From DAOVGU01 sp030637775 [NCBI: bacterium] (GTDB taxonomy: Bacteria; Ratteibacteria; UBA8468): a stretch of 11,243 nucleotides of DNA. The position numbers and the translations under genes are program-made. Positions 1 through 6,840 of this stretch are shown piece by piece. Every line of letters starts with the position of its first letter. Within the stretch, counting starts at the first letter, position 1. The notes beneath the pieces were generated by a model, which saw nothing but the letters and a program-made list of their open reading frames with translations, had not been told where the DNA came from and did no database searches. Location of the stretch: NCBI GenBank assembly GCA_030637775.1, contig DAOWFY010000085.1:1-11243 (forward strand). The letters run 5' to 3'.

Positions 1-339
1 AGGGGGAAAGCACTTTTTCCTTATATTCTCCAATACCTCCTCCATATTTTCCAGAACCTCATTATCCCAGAAGCGTAAAACCTTAAAGTTCTGTTGTTGA
101 AACCATATGTCTCTCTTCAAATCTTTTTGAGCACTTCTTGCATGTTGTCCACCATCGACTTCTATAATGATCCGTTTTTCAAAATTGACAAAGTCAACAA
201 TATAAGGACCTACAGGCTGTTGACGGCGAAATTTCAATCCATCCAGTTGCCTATTTCGAAGATATTTCCACAATTGTTTTTCTACCTCAGTAAGATTATT
301 CCTGAGTTTTTGGGCAATCGGGGTCAATTTCTTCTTCAT
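1..339 (-). CDS. DUF559 endonuclease-like protein (partial, runs off left edge)
   Basis: I translated this by hand from an ATG at 337-339; it gives 113 codons without a stop before the edge. The protein has the pattern of the DUF559 family (Vsr/PD-(D/E)xK-related, usually 110-125 residues). It has an N-terminal helix with E20 and W24, then FRRQ near 37-40, D49-F50, E60-V-D-G63 followed by H66, R76-D77, and LRFW near 88-91. These acidic residues are the expected metal-binding set of the fold. Its biological role is not established; members often sit near mobile or defence DNA. The start is 8 bases after the stop of the HsdR-N-like gene, so the two are probably cotranscribed. A purine-rich GGGGGA lies directly before the ATG, closer than usual. 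Only a few C-terminal residues are likely missing, because the family length is nearly reached. Confidence 0.88.
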   Translation of the reverse strand, partial: MKKKLTPIAQKLRNNLTEVEKQLWKYLRNRQLDGLKFRRQQPVGPYIVDFVNFEKRIIIEVDGGQHARSAQKDLKRDIWFQQQNFKVLRFWDNEVLENMEEVLENIRKKCFPP

Positions 340-347
340 TTCCCCCT

Positions 348-1385
348 TTATTCAATTACTAAAACATCAGGAGAGTAACCGAATTTTTTCAATAAACGCT
401 TAGAAGAGTCTATGCAACCAACAGTACTGTAATTTGTATCGATCCATAGTCTATTTGATAATCTTTTAGGAGCTTTGAAACCATTTCCATATCTATGTTT
501 CGGCTCTTTATTAACAAGGTATCTCTTGGGTCCTGCCGGTACTGGGCAATCTGAAATTTTCAGTTTACCTTTCTTTATAAGCCAATCAGCAGTATTAGTC
601 AAAATTTCATTAGCACTTTGGATTTCAAAAACTTCGCCGGAGAGTTTCATTCGCTTTGGTTTTTCTTCCTTTTGCCAACTATCCCTAATTTCTGGTTCAG
701 ATGAGATAGGTGCTTCTGTCACTCCAGAAGTCATCTCTCTAATCCTCTCTTTAAGAAAATCCTCAATTTCAGCATCATTAAACTGATAATTAGGATAGCT
801 TTCTCCGATATGTATTTTAACTGTCGGCATCAATCCTCTTATCATTTCTTCAGGCTCATCTGAAAGCGAAGTCCAAACTTCATCCAATATCTGAACTTTC
901 TTAACCAGCATTTCTACTTGCTCAACATTATCCTTTGAAATAGTTTGTAGCTTTCTTAGAACGCTTTGTAATTCTTCATTTTCTATGTCAACTTTCCAAA
1001 CAACCCTTTCTGCTAAAGGTATTTCTTCTATAAAGGATCTGAACAATATCCACACAACACCATTTGTCAACACGCCGTATTTCGTTCCCTCGCCAAAGCA
1101 ATATTTTGCTAATTGACGGATTTCTTGTTCTACATTGGACCTCAAGTTCTTGGCTTCCATAAAGAGCACTCTCTTACCATTTTTGATTAAAGAATAATCA
1201 GGCACACCTTCTTCGATAGAGATGTTTGGTTGTACTTCCTCAGGATTTTCAGGATTCCATCCAAGAGCCCTCAAAATAGGATTTACTATTTGGTCTCTCA
1301 CTGCCATCTCGTTCTGTTCGTATAGAGAACGAAACTTCTTTATTTTCTCTACTATTGGTGCTAGTATCTCATTTAAATTAGTCAT
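348..1385 (-). CDS. HsdR-N-like PD-(D/E)xK nuclease-domain protein
   Basis: This 345-residue protein has an N-terminal domain like that of type I restriction R subunits (HSDR_N family). The visible nuclease motif is P62-D63 in 'VPDYSL', then E77-A-K79 in 'FMEAKNL', then Q91-L-A-K-Y95. That is D-x13-E-x-K plus the QxxxY motif typical of HsdR nucleases. There is no helicase domain, so this is not a full R subunit, and no HsdM or HsdS gene is in the window. A charged linker (about 222-246, rich in E, K and S) leads to a C-terminal basic domain (about 247-345) containing GPKRYLVN and CIDSSKRLLKKFGY, for which I have no name. The start has a clear AAGGAG 9 bases upstream (1395-1400). Stand-alone HsdR-N proteins are common; DNA cleavage is a family-based inference. 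Confidence 0.82.
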   Translation of the reverse strand: MTNLNEILAPIVEKIKKFRSLYEQNEMAVRDQIVNPILRALGWNPENPEEVQPNISIEEGVPDYSLIKNGKRVLFMEAKNLRSNVEQEIRQLAKYCFGEGTKYGVLTNGVVWILFRSFIEEIPLAERVVWKVDIENEELQSVLRKLQTISKDNVEQVEMLVKKVQILDEVWTSLSDEPEEMIRGLMPTVKIHIGESYPNYQFNDAEIEDFLKERIREMTSGVTEAPISSEPEIRDSWQKEEKPKRMKLSGEVFEIQSANEILTNTADWLIKKGKLKISDCPVPAGPKRYLVNKEPKHRYGNGFKAPKRLSNRLWIDTNYSTVGCIDSSKRLLKKFGYSPDVLVIE

Positions 1386-1394
1386 TTTTTCACA

Positions 1395-1400
1395 CTCCTT
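1395..1400 (-). promoter_or_regulatory. Ribosome binding site of the HsdR-N-like gene
   Basis: AAGGAG on the minus strand lies 9 bases before the ATG at 1385. It supports that start and suggests independent translation of this gene rather than coupling to the gene upstream. Confidence 0.65.
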
Positions 1401-1413
1401 TTTATTGAAGGCA

Positions 1414-1448
1414 CACCCTCCCCTACGCCCCTCCCATCAAGGGAGGGG
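1414..1448. repeat. GC-rich palindromic intergenic repeat
   Basis: The 117-base gap between the alcohol dehydrogenase stop and the HsdR-N-like gene holds a C-rich stretch in otherwise AT-rich DNA. At 1428-1448 there is a perfect 8-bp inverted repeat, CCCCTCCC / GGGAGGGG, around a 5-base loop. It is preceded by a partly repeated CCTCCCCT. It resembles short REP-like intergenic repeats that are dispersed in many bacterial genomes. No T-run follows the stem on either strand, so it is a poor Rho-independent terminator. It marks the boundary between the aro operon and the nuclease pair. Only one copy is in the window, so calling it a dispersed repeat is inference. Confidence 0.5.
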
Positions 1449-1502
1449 AAGAAGAACCGCTATCTCCCCTTTTTTATCTCTTTCAATCTGTTACTTTCTT
1501 CA

Positions 1503-2621
1503 TTACTCAAAGGCATTTTTATAGATAAGGAAGAAGTCGTTTGCTTTTAAGGGAATGGAGATTCGTAATAATGCTCTTTCACAATCCTTTATTGCTCTCC
1601 GGGACAAGAGCTTTAAGTCCTTCTTTTTCACCCCTACCTCTTTTAAGGTAAGGGGTAAATTTAAACGCCGGTTTAATTTTAAAAGAGATTCTTTTACTTC
1701 AGTAGTTCTAAGTATTTCCTTCAATTTTTCTTGATAAACTTTTTTCTTCCCCAGATAGTCCATCGTATAGGGAAGAAGGAGAGCATTAGCCGCTCCGTGC
1801 TGGAGCCCGTAATCAAGGGTAAGAGGATAGCCCATTCCATGAACAATAATTGTTCCCGTACGATTGATAACTATTCCGGCATAGAAAGCGGCTAAAGATA
1901 ATTTTTCCCTCAAGGAAGGATTGTTTTCCTTCATAAGAGGGGGTAAATATCTTTTAATCAGTTTTATTGCTTCTCGCGAGAAAATCTCTGTAAGAGGATT
2001 TGCATCTGTTGAAAGATAGCCTTCGATAGCATGAGAGAATGCATCCATTCCCGTAGAAGCGGTGAGATTTTTGGGTAGGGTTAAGGTGAGGGAAGGGTCA
2101 ATTATGGCAATTTTTGGCAAAATGGAAAAGGAACTGACAACCTTTTTTGTTTGTGCTTGCCAGTCGTTGATTACGGCATATCTTGTTACCTCACTTCCCG
2201 TGCCGGAGGTGGTTGGAATGGCTAAAACCGGTAAAGGAGGATTTTTGAGTCTTTCATTGCCAAAATATTCTCGCAAGCCACCGGGGTTCGTTGCCAAAAC
2301 TGCAATTCCTTTAGCCGTGTCTATGCTACTACCCCCTCCCAGACCGATGACGAAATCACATTTTTTTTCTCTGACCAATTTCCCTCCCTTCTCCACAGTT
2401 TCTACGGAGGGGTTCTCCTCTACATCACAGAATTCTATTATTTTTATACCATTGTTCAGGAGAATAGATTCAACCTTTTTTAAAAGTCCGCTCCTTATAA
2501 CAAAATGTTTGCCGGTGACTAAAAGAGCGCTCTTGCCTAAATTCTTTGCCTCCTTTAACTCTTTTAAACTTCCCTTTCCAAAATATATTTTGGTAGAAAG
2601 ATTAAAGAAATAATTATTCAT
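1503..2621 (-). CDS. Iron-containing alcohol dehydrogenase family protein
   Basis: This 372-residue NAD(P)-dependent group III dehydrogenase matches the usual family length (about 380). The N-terminal dinucleotide-binding domain carries G95-GGSSID-101 and the PTTSGTGSEVT block at 136-146. The C-terminal helical domain supplies the metal ligands D193 and H197 (DAFSHAIEGY), H261 (IVHGMGYPL) and H275 (GLQHGAANALLLPY). All four are present, so the enzyme should bind Fe2+ or another divalent metal. Its substrate cannot be read from sequence; the family includes butanol, 1,3-propanediol, lactaldehyde and hydroxyacid-type dehydrogenases. Its ATG overlaps the aroA stop as ATGA (2618-2621), so it is translationally coupled to aroA. 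It ends the operon. A role in aromatic metabolism, for example reduction of an aromatic ketone or aldehyde, is suggested only by position. Confidence 0.92.
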   Translation of the reverse strand: MNNYFFNLSTKIYFGKGSLKELKEAKNLGKSALLVTGKHFVIRSGLLKKVESILLNNGIKIIEFCDVEENPSVETVEKGGKLVREKKCDFVIGLGGGSSIDTAKGIAVLATNPGGLREYFGNERLKNPPLPVLAIPTTSGTGSEVTRYAVINDWQAQTKKVVSSFSILPKIAIIDPSLTLTLPKNLTASTGMDAFSHAIEGYLSTDANPLTEIFSREAIKLIKRYLPPLMKENNPSLREKLSLAAFYAGIVINRTGTIIVHGMGYPLTLDYGLQHGAANALLLPYTMDYLGKKKVYQEKLKEILRTTEVKESLLKLNRRLNLPLTLKEVGVKKKDLKLLSRRAIKDCERALLRISIPLKANDFFLIYKNAFE

Positions 2622-3904
2622 TGAATTAGTGTTTTTAACAGATCCTCAAATTCAGGAAAGGAGGTGCGGATACAATCGGTATCGTTAACTTTTGTCTTTC
2701 CGATAGCGCCCAATCCGGCAATCGTAAGAGCCATTGCGGTGCGGTGGTCGCCAAAACTTTCTACCGTTGCCCCCTTTAATTTCTTCCCGCCAGAAATCTC
2801 CATTCCATCCTTTCTCTCCTTTATCGCCGCACCCAATCTCTTCAACTGGCTCGCAATGGCATGAATTCGATCCGTCTCCTTAACCCGAAGTTCCCCCGCA
2901 TCCTTGATGATGGTTTTTCCTCGAGCAAAACAACCAATCACGGCTAAAATAGGAATTTCATCGATAATTCGAGGAATAATCTTTCCCCCTATTTTTATTC
3001 CTCTCAATTCATTGTTTCCCTCCACGATCAAATCAGCGATAGGTTCTCGGCAGACCTCCTTTATATTTTTAATCCATATTTTTACTCCCATTTTCTTCAG
3101 AACGTCAAGAAATCCCGTTCGAGTGGGGTTTACCCCTATACCTGAAATTTTAATCTTTGAACCATTTAAAATTGATGCGGCAGCGATAAAAAAGGCCGTC
3201 GAGGAGATATCACCGGGAATGAAAAATTCTTTTCCTGCAAACTCTTCCTTTCTAATACTTACAGATAGTCCCTGAATCTTTAAGGGAACTCCGAAATATT
3301 TTAACATTCGTTCAGTATGATCCCGCGAGCGGGAGGGTTCGGTAACCGTTGTTTTCCCTTCTGCATGGAGACCGGCTAAAAGAAGACAACTCTTTACCTG
3401 AGCCGAGGCTATTGGTGAACTATAGCGGATTCCTTGCAACTTCCCTCCTTTAATCCTTAAAGGAGGATAATTACCTTTATCAGCATCAATTTCTGCGCCC
3501 AATTTACGTAATGGCTCCACAATTCTTTCCATCGGTCGTTTTCTCAAGTATTTATCTCCGGTAAGAACGCTGGAGAAATTCTGAGCGGCAAGGAGACCGG
3601 CCAAGAGCCGCATCGTTGTTCCCGAATTTCCGCAGTCAAGACTTTTTTTGGGTTTTTTAAATGCAAATAATCCCTCTCCAAAAATTACTAAATTTTCTCT
3701 GCTTTCTTTTACTCTAATACCCAAATCTTTCAGGCAATTTAAGGTAGAAAAGCAATCTTCGCATTTAGAGATTCCTTTGATAATAGATTTTCCTTGGGCA
3801 AGGGAGGCAAAGATAAGAGCCCGATGGCTAATTGACTTATCACCCGGAACCCTAATAATTCCTTTCAGAGCTCTTACTTGATTGATAATAATGGAGTGCT
3901 TCAT
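2618..3904 (-). CDS. aroA: 3-phosphoshikimate 1-carboxyvinyltransferase (EPSP synthase, class II type)
   Basis: This cytosolic enzyme transfers enolpyruvyl from PEP to shikimate 3-phosphate, the sixth step to chorismate. Counting from the ATG at 3904 gives 428 residues, normal for the family. Visible motifs are PGDKSISHRA (20-29, with K23 and R28), DCGNSGTTMRLLAG (90-103), KRPMERIVEPL (122-132), R194-DHTERML, the catalytic D315 in IDEIP, E343-TDR and GDHRTAM (385-391). The GNSGTTMRLLAG and KRPMERI blocks are class II-like, unlike the class I E. coli form. An in-frame GTG at 3922 would add six residues. I prefer the ATG because homologues begin close to the RALKGIIRVPGDKS block. The gene starts inside the 3' end of the upstream activase gene, with a 53-base out-of-frame overlap, and shares ATGA with the dehydrogenase downstream. 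Confidence 0.96.
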   Translation of the reverse strand: MKHSIIINQVRALKGIIRVPGDKSISHRALIFASLAQGKSIIKGISKCEDCFSTLNCLKDLGIRVKESRENLVIFGEGLFAFKKPKKSLDCGNSGTTMRLLAGLLAAQNFSSVLTGDKYLRKRPMERIVEPLRKLGAEIDADKGNYPPLRIKGGKLQGIRYSSPIASAQVKSCLLLAGLHAEGKTTVTEPSRSRDHTERMLKYFGVPLKIQGLSVSIRKEEFAGKEFFIPGDISSTAFFIAAASILNGSKIKISGIGVNPTRTGFLDVLKKMGVKIWIKNIKEVCREPIADLIVEGNNELRGIKIGGKIIPRIIDEIPILAVIGCFARGKTIIKDAGELRVKETDRIHAIASQLKRLGAAIKERKDGMEISGGKKLKGATVESFGDHRTAMALTIAGLGAIGKTKVNDTDCIRTSFPEFEDLLKTLIQ

Positions 3905-4838
3905 TGCAACTATATTTCCCACACCGGCTACCTAAATATGCAATTGGTTTATCTTCAATTGATATTTTAGTTACTTCACAATTATTAGGGCAATCTTCAC
4001 AAATAAAGGTTTCTGATTTTACATCTAAATCCCTTATTGTAAAACCTCTAAAATTGGTTTTTTCTGGTTTGTTTTCCCTCGCTAAAATAGCCATGCCTAT
4101 CGCTCCCATTGACTCGCAATATCCAGGCACGATTACTCTATGATTGAGTTGTTCTTCCAAAGCTCTTATTAAAGCTTTATTGTTTGCGGTAGCTCCTTGA
4201 AAAACATACGGTGGTTTAAGTTCAAATGATTTTGCTAAAGTAAGATAATTGTTAATTAAGGCTCTGCAAACGCCCATTAAAATATCTTCGTTATTTGCAC
4301 CTTTATTTTTTCTTGAAACAACTGCTGATTGGCATAAAATTCCACATTTTCCGGGAAAACTCAGGTTTATTCTACTTCTTAGAGCTAAATCTCCGACATC
4401 TTCGATATTGATGTTTAAGGTTCTTGCGATGGATTCAATCATCGCCCCTGTTCCTGCTCCACAAATATTATTCATTATATAATTTCTCCAAATCCCATTC
4501 TCTAAAGTTATGATTTTACAGTCTTCTCCCCCGATGTCAAAAATAGTATTTACATCTGGATAGTAATGTAGAGTTCCAATTGTGTGAGCTAAAATTTCTG
4601 TTCTTGTTATATCCCCGCCCAGCGAAATCTTTGCAAATTCTCTTCCACTCCCCGCACAACCAACCGCTCTTATTTCTGTGTTGTTTAATTGCTTTTCTAT
4701 TTCTGCCAAACATTTTTTTATTGTTTCAATCAAACCTTTGTTCTGTAGATAAGATTGAGCTAAAATATTTGTATCATCATCTATAACTACCATCTTCGCA
4801 CTTACGCTTCCCACATCACAACCCAGATAGCCGTTCAT
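3852..4838 (-). CDS. Acyl-CoA dehydratase activase-type ATPase (BadF/BadG/BcrA/BcrD, HgdC-like)
   Basis: This 328-residue ASKHA-fold ATPase is related to HgdC, which uses ATP to push one electron into a partner dehydratase or reductase. Motifs are the phosphate-binding G6-CDVGSVSAKMV, G61-AGSGRE region, DIGGEDCK (101-108), N124-ICGAGTGAMIE and F161-PGKCGILCQSAVV. C126 and C165 match the two cysteines that, from each of two subunits, hold the bridging [4Fe-4S] cluster in HgdC. After the ATPase domain (about 1-255) there is a Cys-rich tail, C280-x2-C283-x3-C287, then GSRC306GKYSC311. As I recall it, this resembles the segment after the activase domain in large fused activase proteins. The start shares ATGA with the upstream partner gene, so the two are coupled. 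The final residues are encoded inside the aroA coding region. The sequence is visibly AT-rich. Confidence 0.93.
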   Translation of the reverse strand: MNGYLGCDVGSVSAKMVVIDDDTNILAQSYLQNKGLIETIKKCLAEIEKQLNNTEIRAVGCAGSGREFAKISLGGDITRTEILAHTIGTLHYYPDVNTIFDIGGEDCKIITLENGIWRNYIMNNICGAGTGAMIESIARTLNINIEDVGDLALRSRINLSFPGKCGILCQSAVVSRKNKGANNEDILMGVCRALINNYLTLAKSFELKPPYVFQGATANNKALIRALEEQLNHRVIVPGYCESMGAIGMAILARENKPEKTNFRGFTIRDLDVKSETFICEDCPNNCEVTKISIEDKPIAYLGSRCGKYSCNEALHYYQSSKSSERNY

Positions 4839-5791
4839 TTGACCCCCTTCTTTCTTTGTAACAATTCAACAGATGCTTCAAGTCTTGTATTAATATTAGC
4901 TTCAGAATTTGTCTCATCAATTTCAAACCTATATAACGGTAAATCTAACCTTTTAGCAGTTAAATCCATAATCATTTCTGAAGTCGTTTCAGGCATACAA
5001 CTTAAAGGCATTAAATGAATAACAGCATCAAAATTATGGTGTTTATAAAAATATAAAGCATGATGAGAAGGATCTCCGTGAGCCCTGAACATCCCCTTGT
5101 AATATTTTTTTGCTTCTTTTACAAACCTCATCGGCACTTCCCCTTTATATCCCCTTTTCAATTCATTGCTATATTTAACAAATGTATGGACATTAACTCC
5201 CCTATTTCTTAATTTATTAAAAATGTTGTAATTAATACTGCTTTCAACTACAGTATAGAATTCTCCGACAATTCCTATTCTTATCTTTTCCTGATCATTC
5301 CAATCAAAATATTCGTTCTTTTTTTCTTCTTGATGCATTAGTTTAACAGCCTTTATAAGTTCTCTGACAACTTTTGGATATGAATTTTTTGGATTTACCC
5401 TTTTAAAAGCTGAGAGAACACCAAAGAAAATAGTTCCCTTTCTCTCGATGAAGATCGTATCAAAATCATATCCTAAATCCTCGCATATCTTTTTTTGTAT
5501 CTCAAAATATTGCTGAAATCTGCAAGAACTCATACAAACGTTAGAGGTTCCAACACCTAAATAAGTTAATTTTATTCCTTTCCTTTTTGCCATTTCTAAA
5601 GCCTCAATAAAAGAACCTAAAGTAATTTTAAACGGGTAGCACATCATCGGTGAGCTATGCTTAACTCCTAATTTTATTGTTTTTTCTGTTATCGGTGGCG
5701 GTAACATTACTGCTACTCCTAAATTTTCTAATAGTTGTTTAATTATCTGAGTGTAGAAAGACATTCTTGGCAAGGTTACAACTCTTTTCAT
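4835..5791 (-). CDS. 2-hydroxyacyl-CoA dehydratase D-component-like protein (DUF2229/HgdB-related)
   Basis: This 318-residue protein has the two-lobed pattern of the activase-related / 2-hydroxyglutaryl-CoA dehydratase D-component superfamily. Conserved-looking cysteines are C51 (PMMCYPFK), C86 and C90 (NVCMSSCRF) and C265 (PLSCMPETTSE), which are candidate Fe-S ligands. The second lobe begins at about 170 with IRIGIVGEFY, and the C-terminus has D292-E-T followed by R303-LEASVELL, a pattern seen in HgdB-type subunits. Family members are cytosolic, oxygen-sensitive electron acceptors activated by an HgdC-type ATPase, which is the next gene. True dehydratases need two such subunits; only one is here, so the substrate and even dehydratase activity are uncertain. 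It starts 31 bases after the aroF stop in an AT-rich gap. Its AT content sets it apart from aroF. Confidence 0.85.
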   Translation of the reverse strand: MKRVVTLPRMSFYTQIIKQLLENLGVAVMLPPPITEKTIKLGVKHSSPMMCYPFKITLGSFIEALEMAKRKGIKLTYLGVGTSNVCMSSCRFQQYFEIQKKICEDLGYDFDTIFIERKGTIFFGVLSAFKRVNPKNSYPKVVRELIKAVKLMHQEEKKNEYFDWNDQEKIRIGIVGEFYTVVESSINYNIFNKLRNRGVNVHTFVKYSNELKRGYKGEVPMRFVKEAKKYYKGMFRAHGDPSHHALYFYKHHNFDAVIHLMPLSCMPETTSEMIMDLTAKRLDLPLYRFEIDETNSEANINTRLEASVELLQRKKGVK

Positions 5792-5821
5792 TTCAGTAAC
5801 AGGTTTATTCCTATAAATATG

Positions 5822-6835
5822 CTAGATAGTTCTTTTGAGGGGCTTGAGAATCCTTTTTACTTCTTTCATTAATCTCTGGAAATCCTTCGGGAGGAGAGAT
5901 TGGAAACCATCGGAAAGAGCCTCTTCTGGTTTAGGGTGAACCTCAATCATCAGACCGTCAGCTCCCGCGGCAATTGCGGCCTTACTCATTGGAAGAATAA
6001 GTTCCCTTCTTCCTGTTCCGTGGCTGGGATCGACAATAAGGGGAAGATGACTCAACTCCTTAATCAGGGGAACGGCGGAAAGGTCCAGGGTGAAACGGGT
6101 TGAATCTTCAAATGTTCTGATTCCTCTTTCGCAGAGAATAACATTATAGTTGTTCTGGGAGAGAATATACTCAGCCGCCATCAGGAGTTCCTCCACTTTT
6201 GCTGATATTCCCCGTTTAAGGAGAACCGGTTTCTTGCTTTTGCCCGCTTCCTTCAAGAGATCGAAGTTTTGCATATTTCTGGCCCCAATCTGAATAATGT
6301 CGCTATAACGGCTGACCAACTCCAGCTGACTTGTATCTCTGGCCTCGGTGACAACTAAAAGACCGGTTATCTTTCTTACCTCAGCCAGGTATTCCAGGCC
6401 TTTCTTTCCCAAACCCTGGAAGGAATAGGGACTTGTGCGCGGCTTAAAGGCACCACCACGTAGCATCACTGCTCCCGCCTCTTTTACAGCCTTTGCAGTT
6501 TCCAAAAGGCTCTCTTTACTCTCTACGGAACAGGGACCAGCAATCACTACTATCCTTTTTCCTCCAATCTCTAAATCCTTTACTTTAACGATCGTGTCTT
6601 CCTTTTTAAATTCGCGGCTTACTAATTTATATGGTTTAGAGATTGGAGTAATTGAGTCTACCACAAAGAAGCCCTCAAAAATCTCCCTTTTGGCGATGGC
6701 ATTTTCTCCAATCACCCCGATAACTGTCCTTTCCTCCCCCTTGGAGATGTGAGGGGTAAATCCCAATTCCTTAATCTTGCTACAGAGTTGCTCAATCCCT
6801 TTTTGCGTCACACCTTTCTTTAGAATGAGAATCAT
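5822..6835 (-). CDS. aroF: 3-deoxy-7-phosphoheptulonate (DAHP) synthase, type I-beta with N-terminal regulatory domain
   Basis: This enzyme condenses PEP and erythrose 4-phosphate, the first committed step to chorismate. From the ATG at 6835 it is 337 residues long, matching Thermotoga-type enzymes. Residues 1-68 form the small ferredoxin-like domain (MILILKKG..., GVIGE) that mediates Tyr/Phe feedback in characterised relatives. The barrel follows with AGPCSVES (99-106), [11 protein letters not shown] (131-141), GARNMQNF (184-191), [10 protein letters not shown] (269-278), IEVHP (297-301) and LSDG (307-310). Metal ligands C102, H272, E298 and D309 are all visible. A longer reading starts at a GTG at 6886 but adds residues encoded inside pheA with no homology. 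The ATG at 6835 has GGGAGGG 9 bases upstream. No chorismate mutase domain is fused here; that activity is in the upstream pheA. Confidence 0.96.
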   Translation of the reverse strand: MILILKKGVTQKGIEQLCSKIKELGFTPHISKGEERTVIGVIGENAIAKREIFEGFFVVDSITPISKPYKLVSREFKKEDTIVKVKDLEIGGKRIVVIAGPCSVESKESLLETAKAVKEAGAVMLRGGAFKPRTSPYSFQGLGKKGLEYLAEVRKITGLLVVTEARDTSQLELVSRYSDIIQIGARNMQNFDLLKEAGKSKKPVLLKRGISAKVEELLMAAEYILSQNNYNVILCERGIRTFEDSTRFTLDLSAVPLIKELSHLPLIVDPSHGTGRRELILPMSKAAIAAGADGLMIEVHPKPEEALSDGFQSLLPKDFQRLMKEVKRILKPLKRTI

Positions 6836-6840
6836 TTTAG

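Noticed and set aside
348-1385. Complete type I restriction system
   Set aside because: Only an HsdR-N-like nuclease domain is present; there are no helicase motifs and no HsdM or HsdS genes in the window.
1428-1448. Rho-independent terminator at the C/G palindrome
   Set aside because: No T-run follows the stem on either strand.
2062-2613. Plus-strand open frame of 183 codons opposite the alcohol dehydrogenase
   Set aside because: Antisense to a gene with all its metal ligands; Ser/Pro/Phe-rich composition is typical of an antisense frame.
3905-3922. Extended aroA start at GTG 3922
   Set aside because: It adds six residues and lengthens the overlap. ATG 3904 fits the family N-terminus better, although the ribosome binding site is weak for both.
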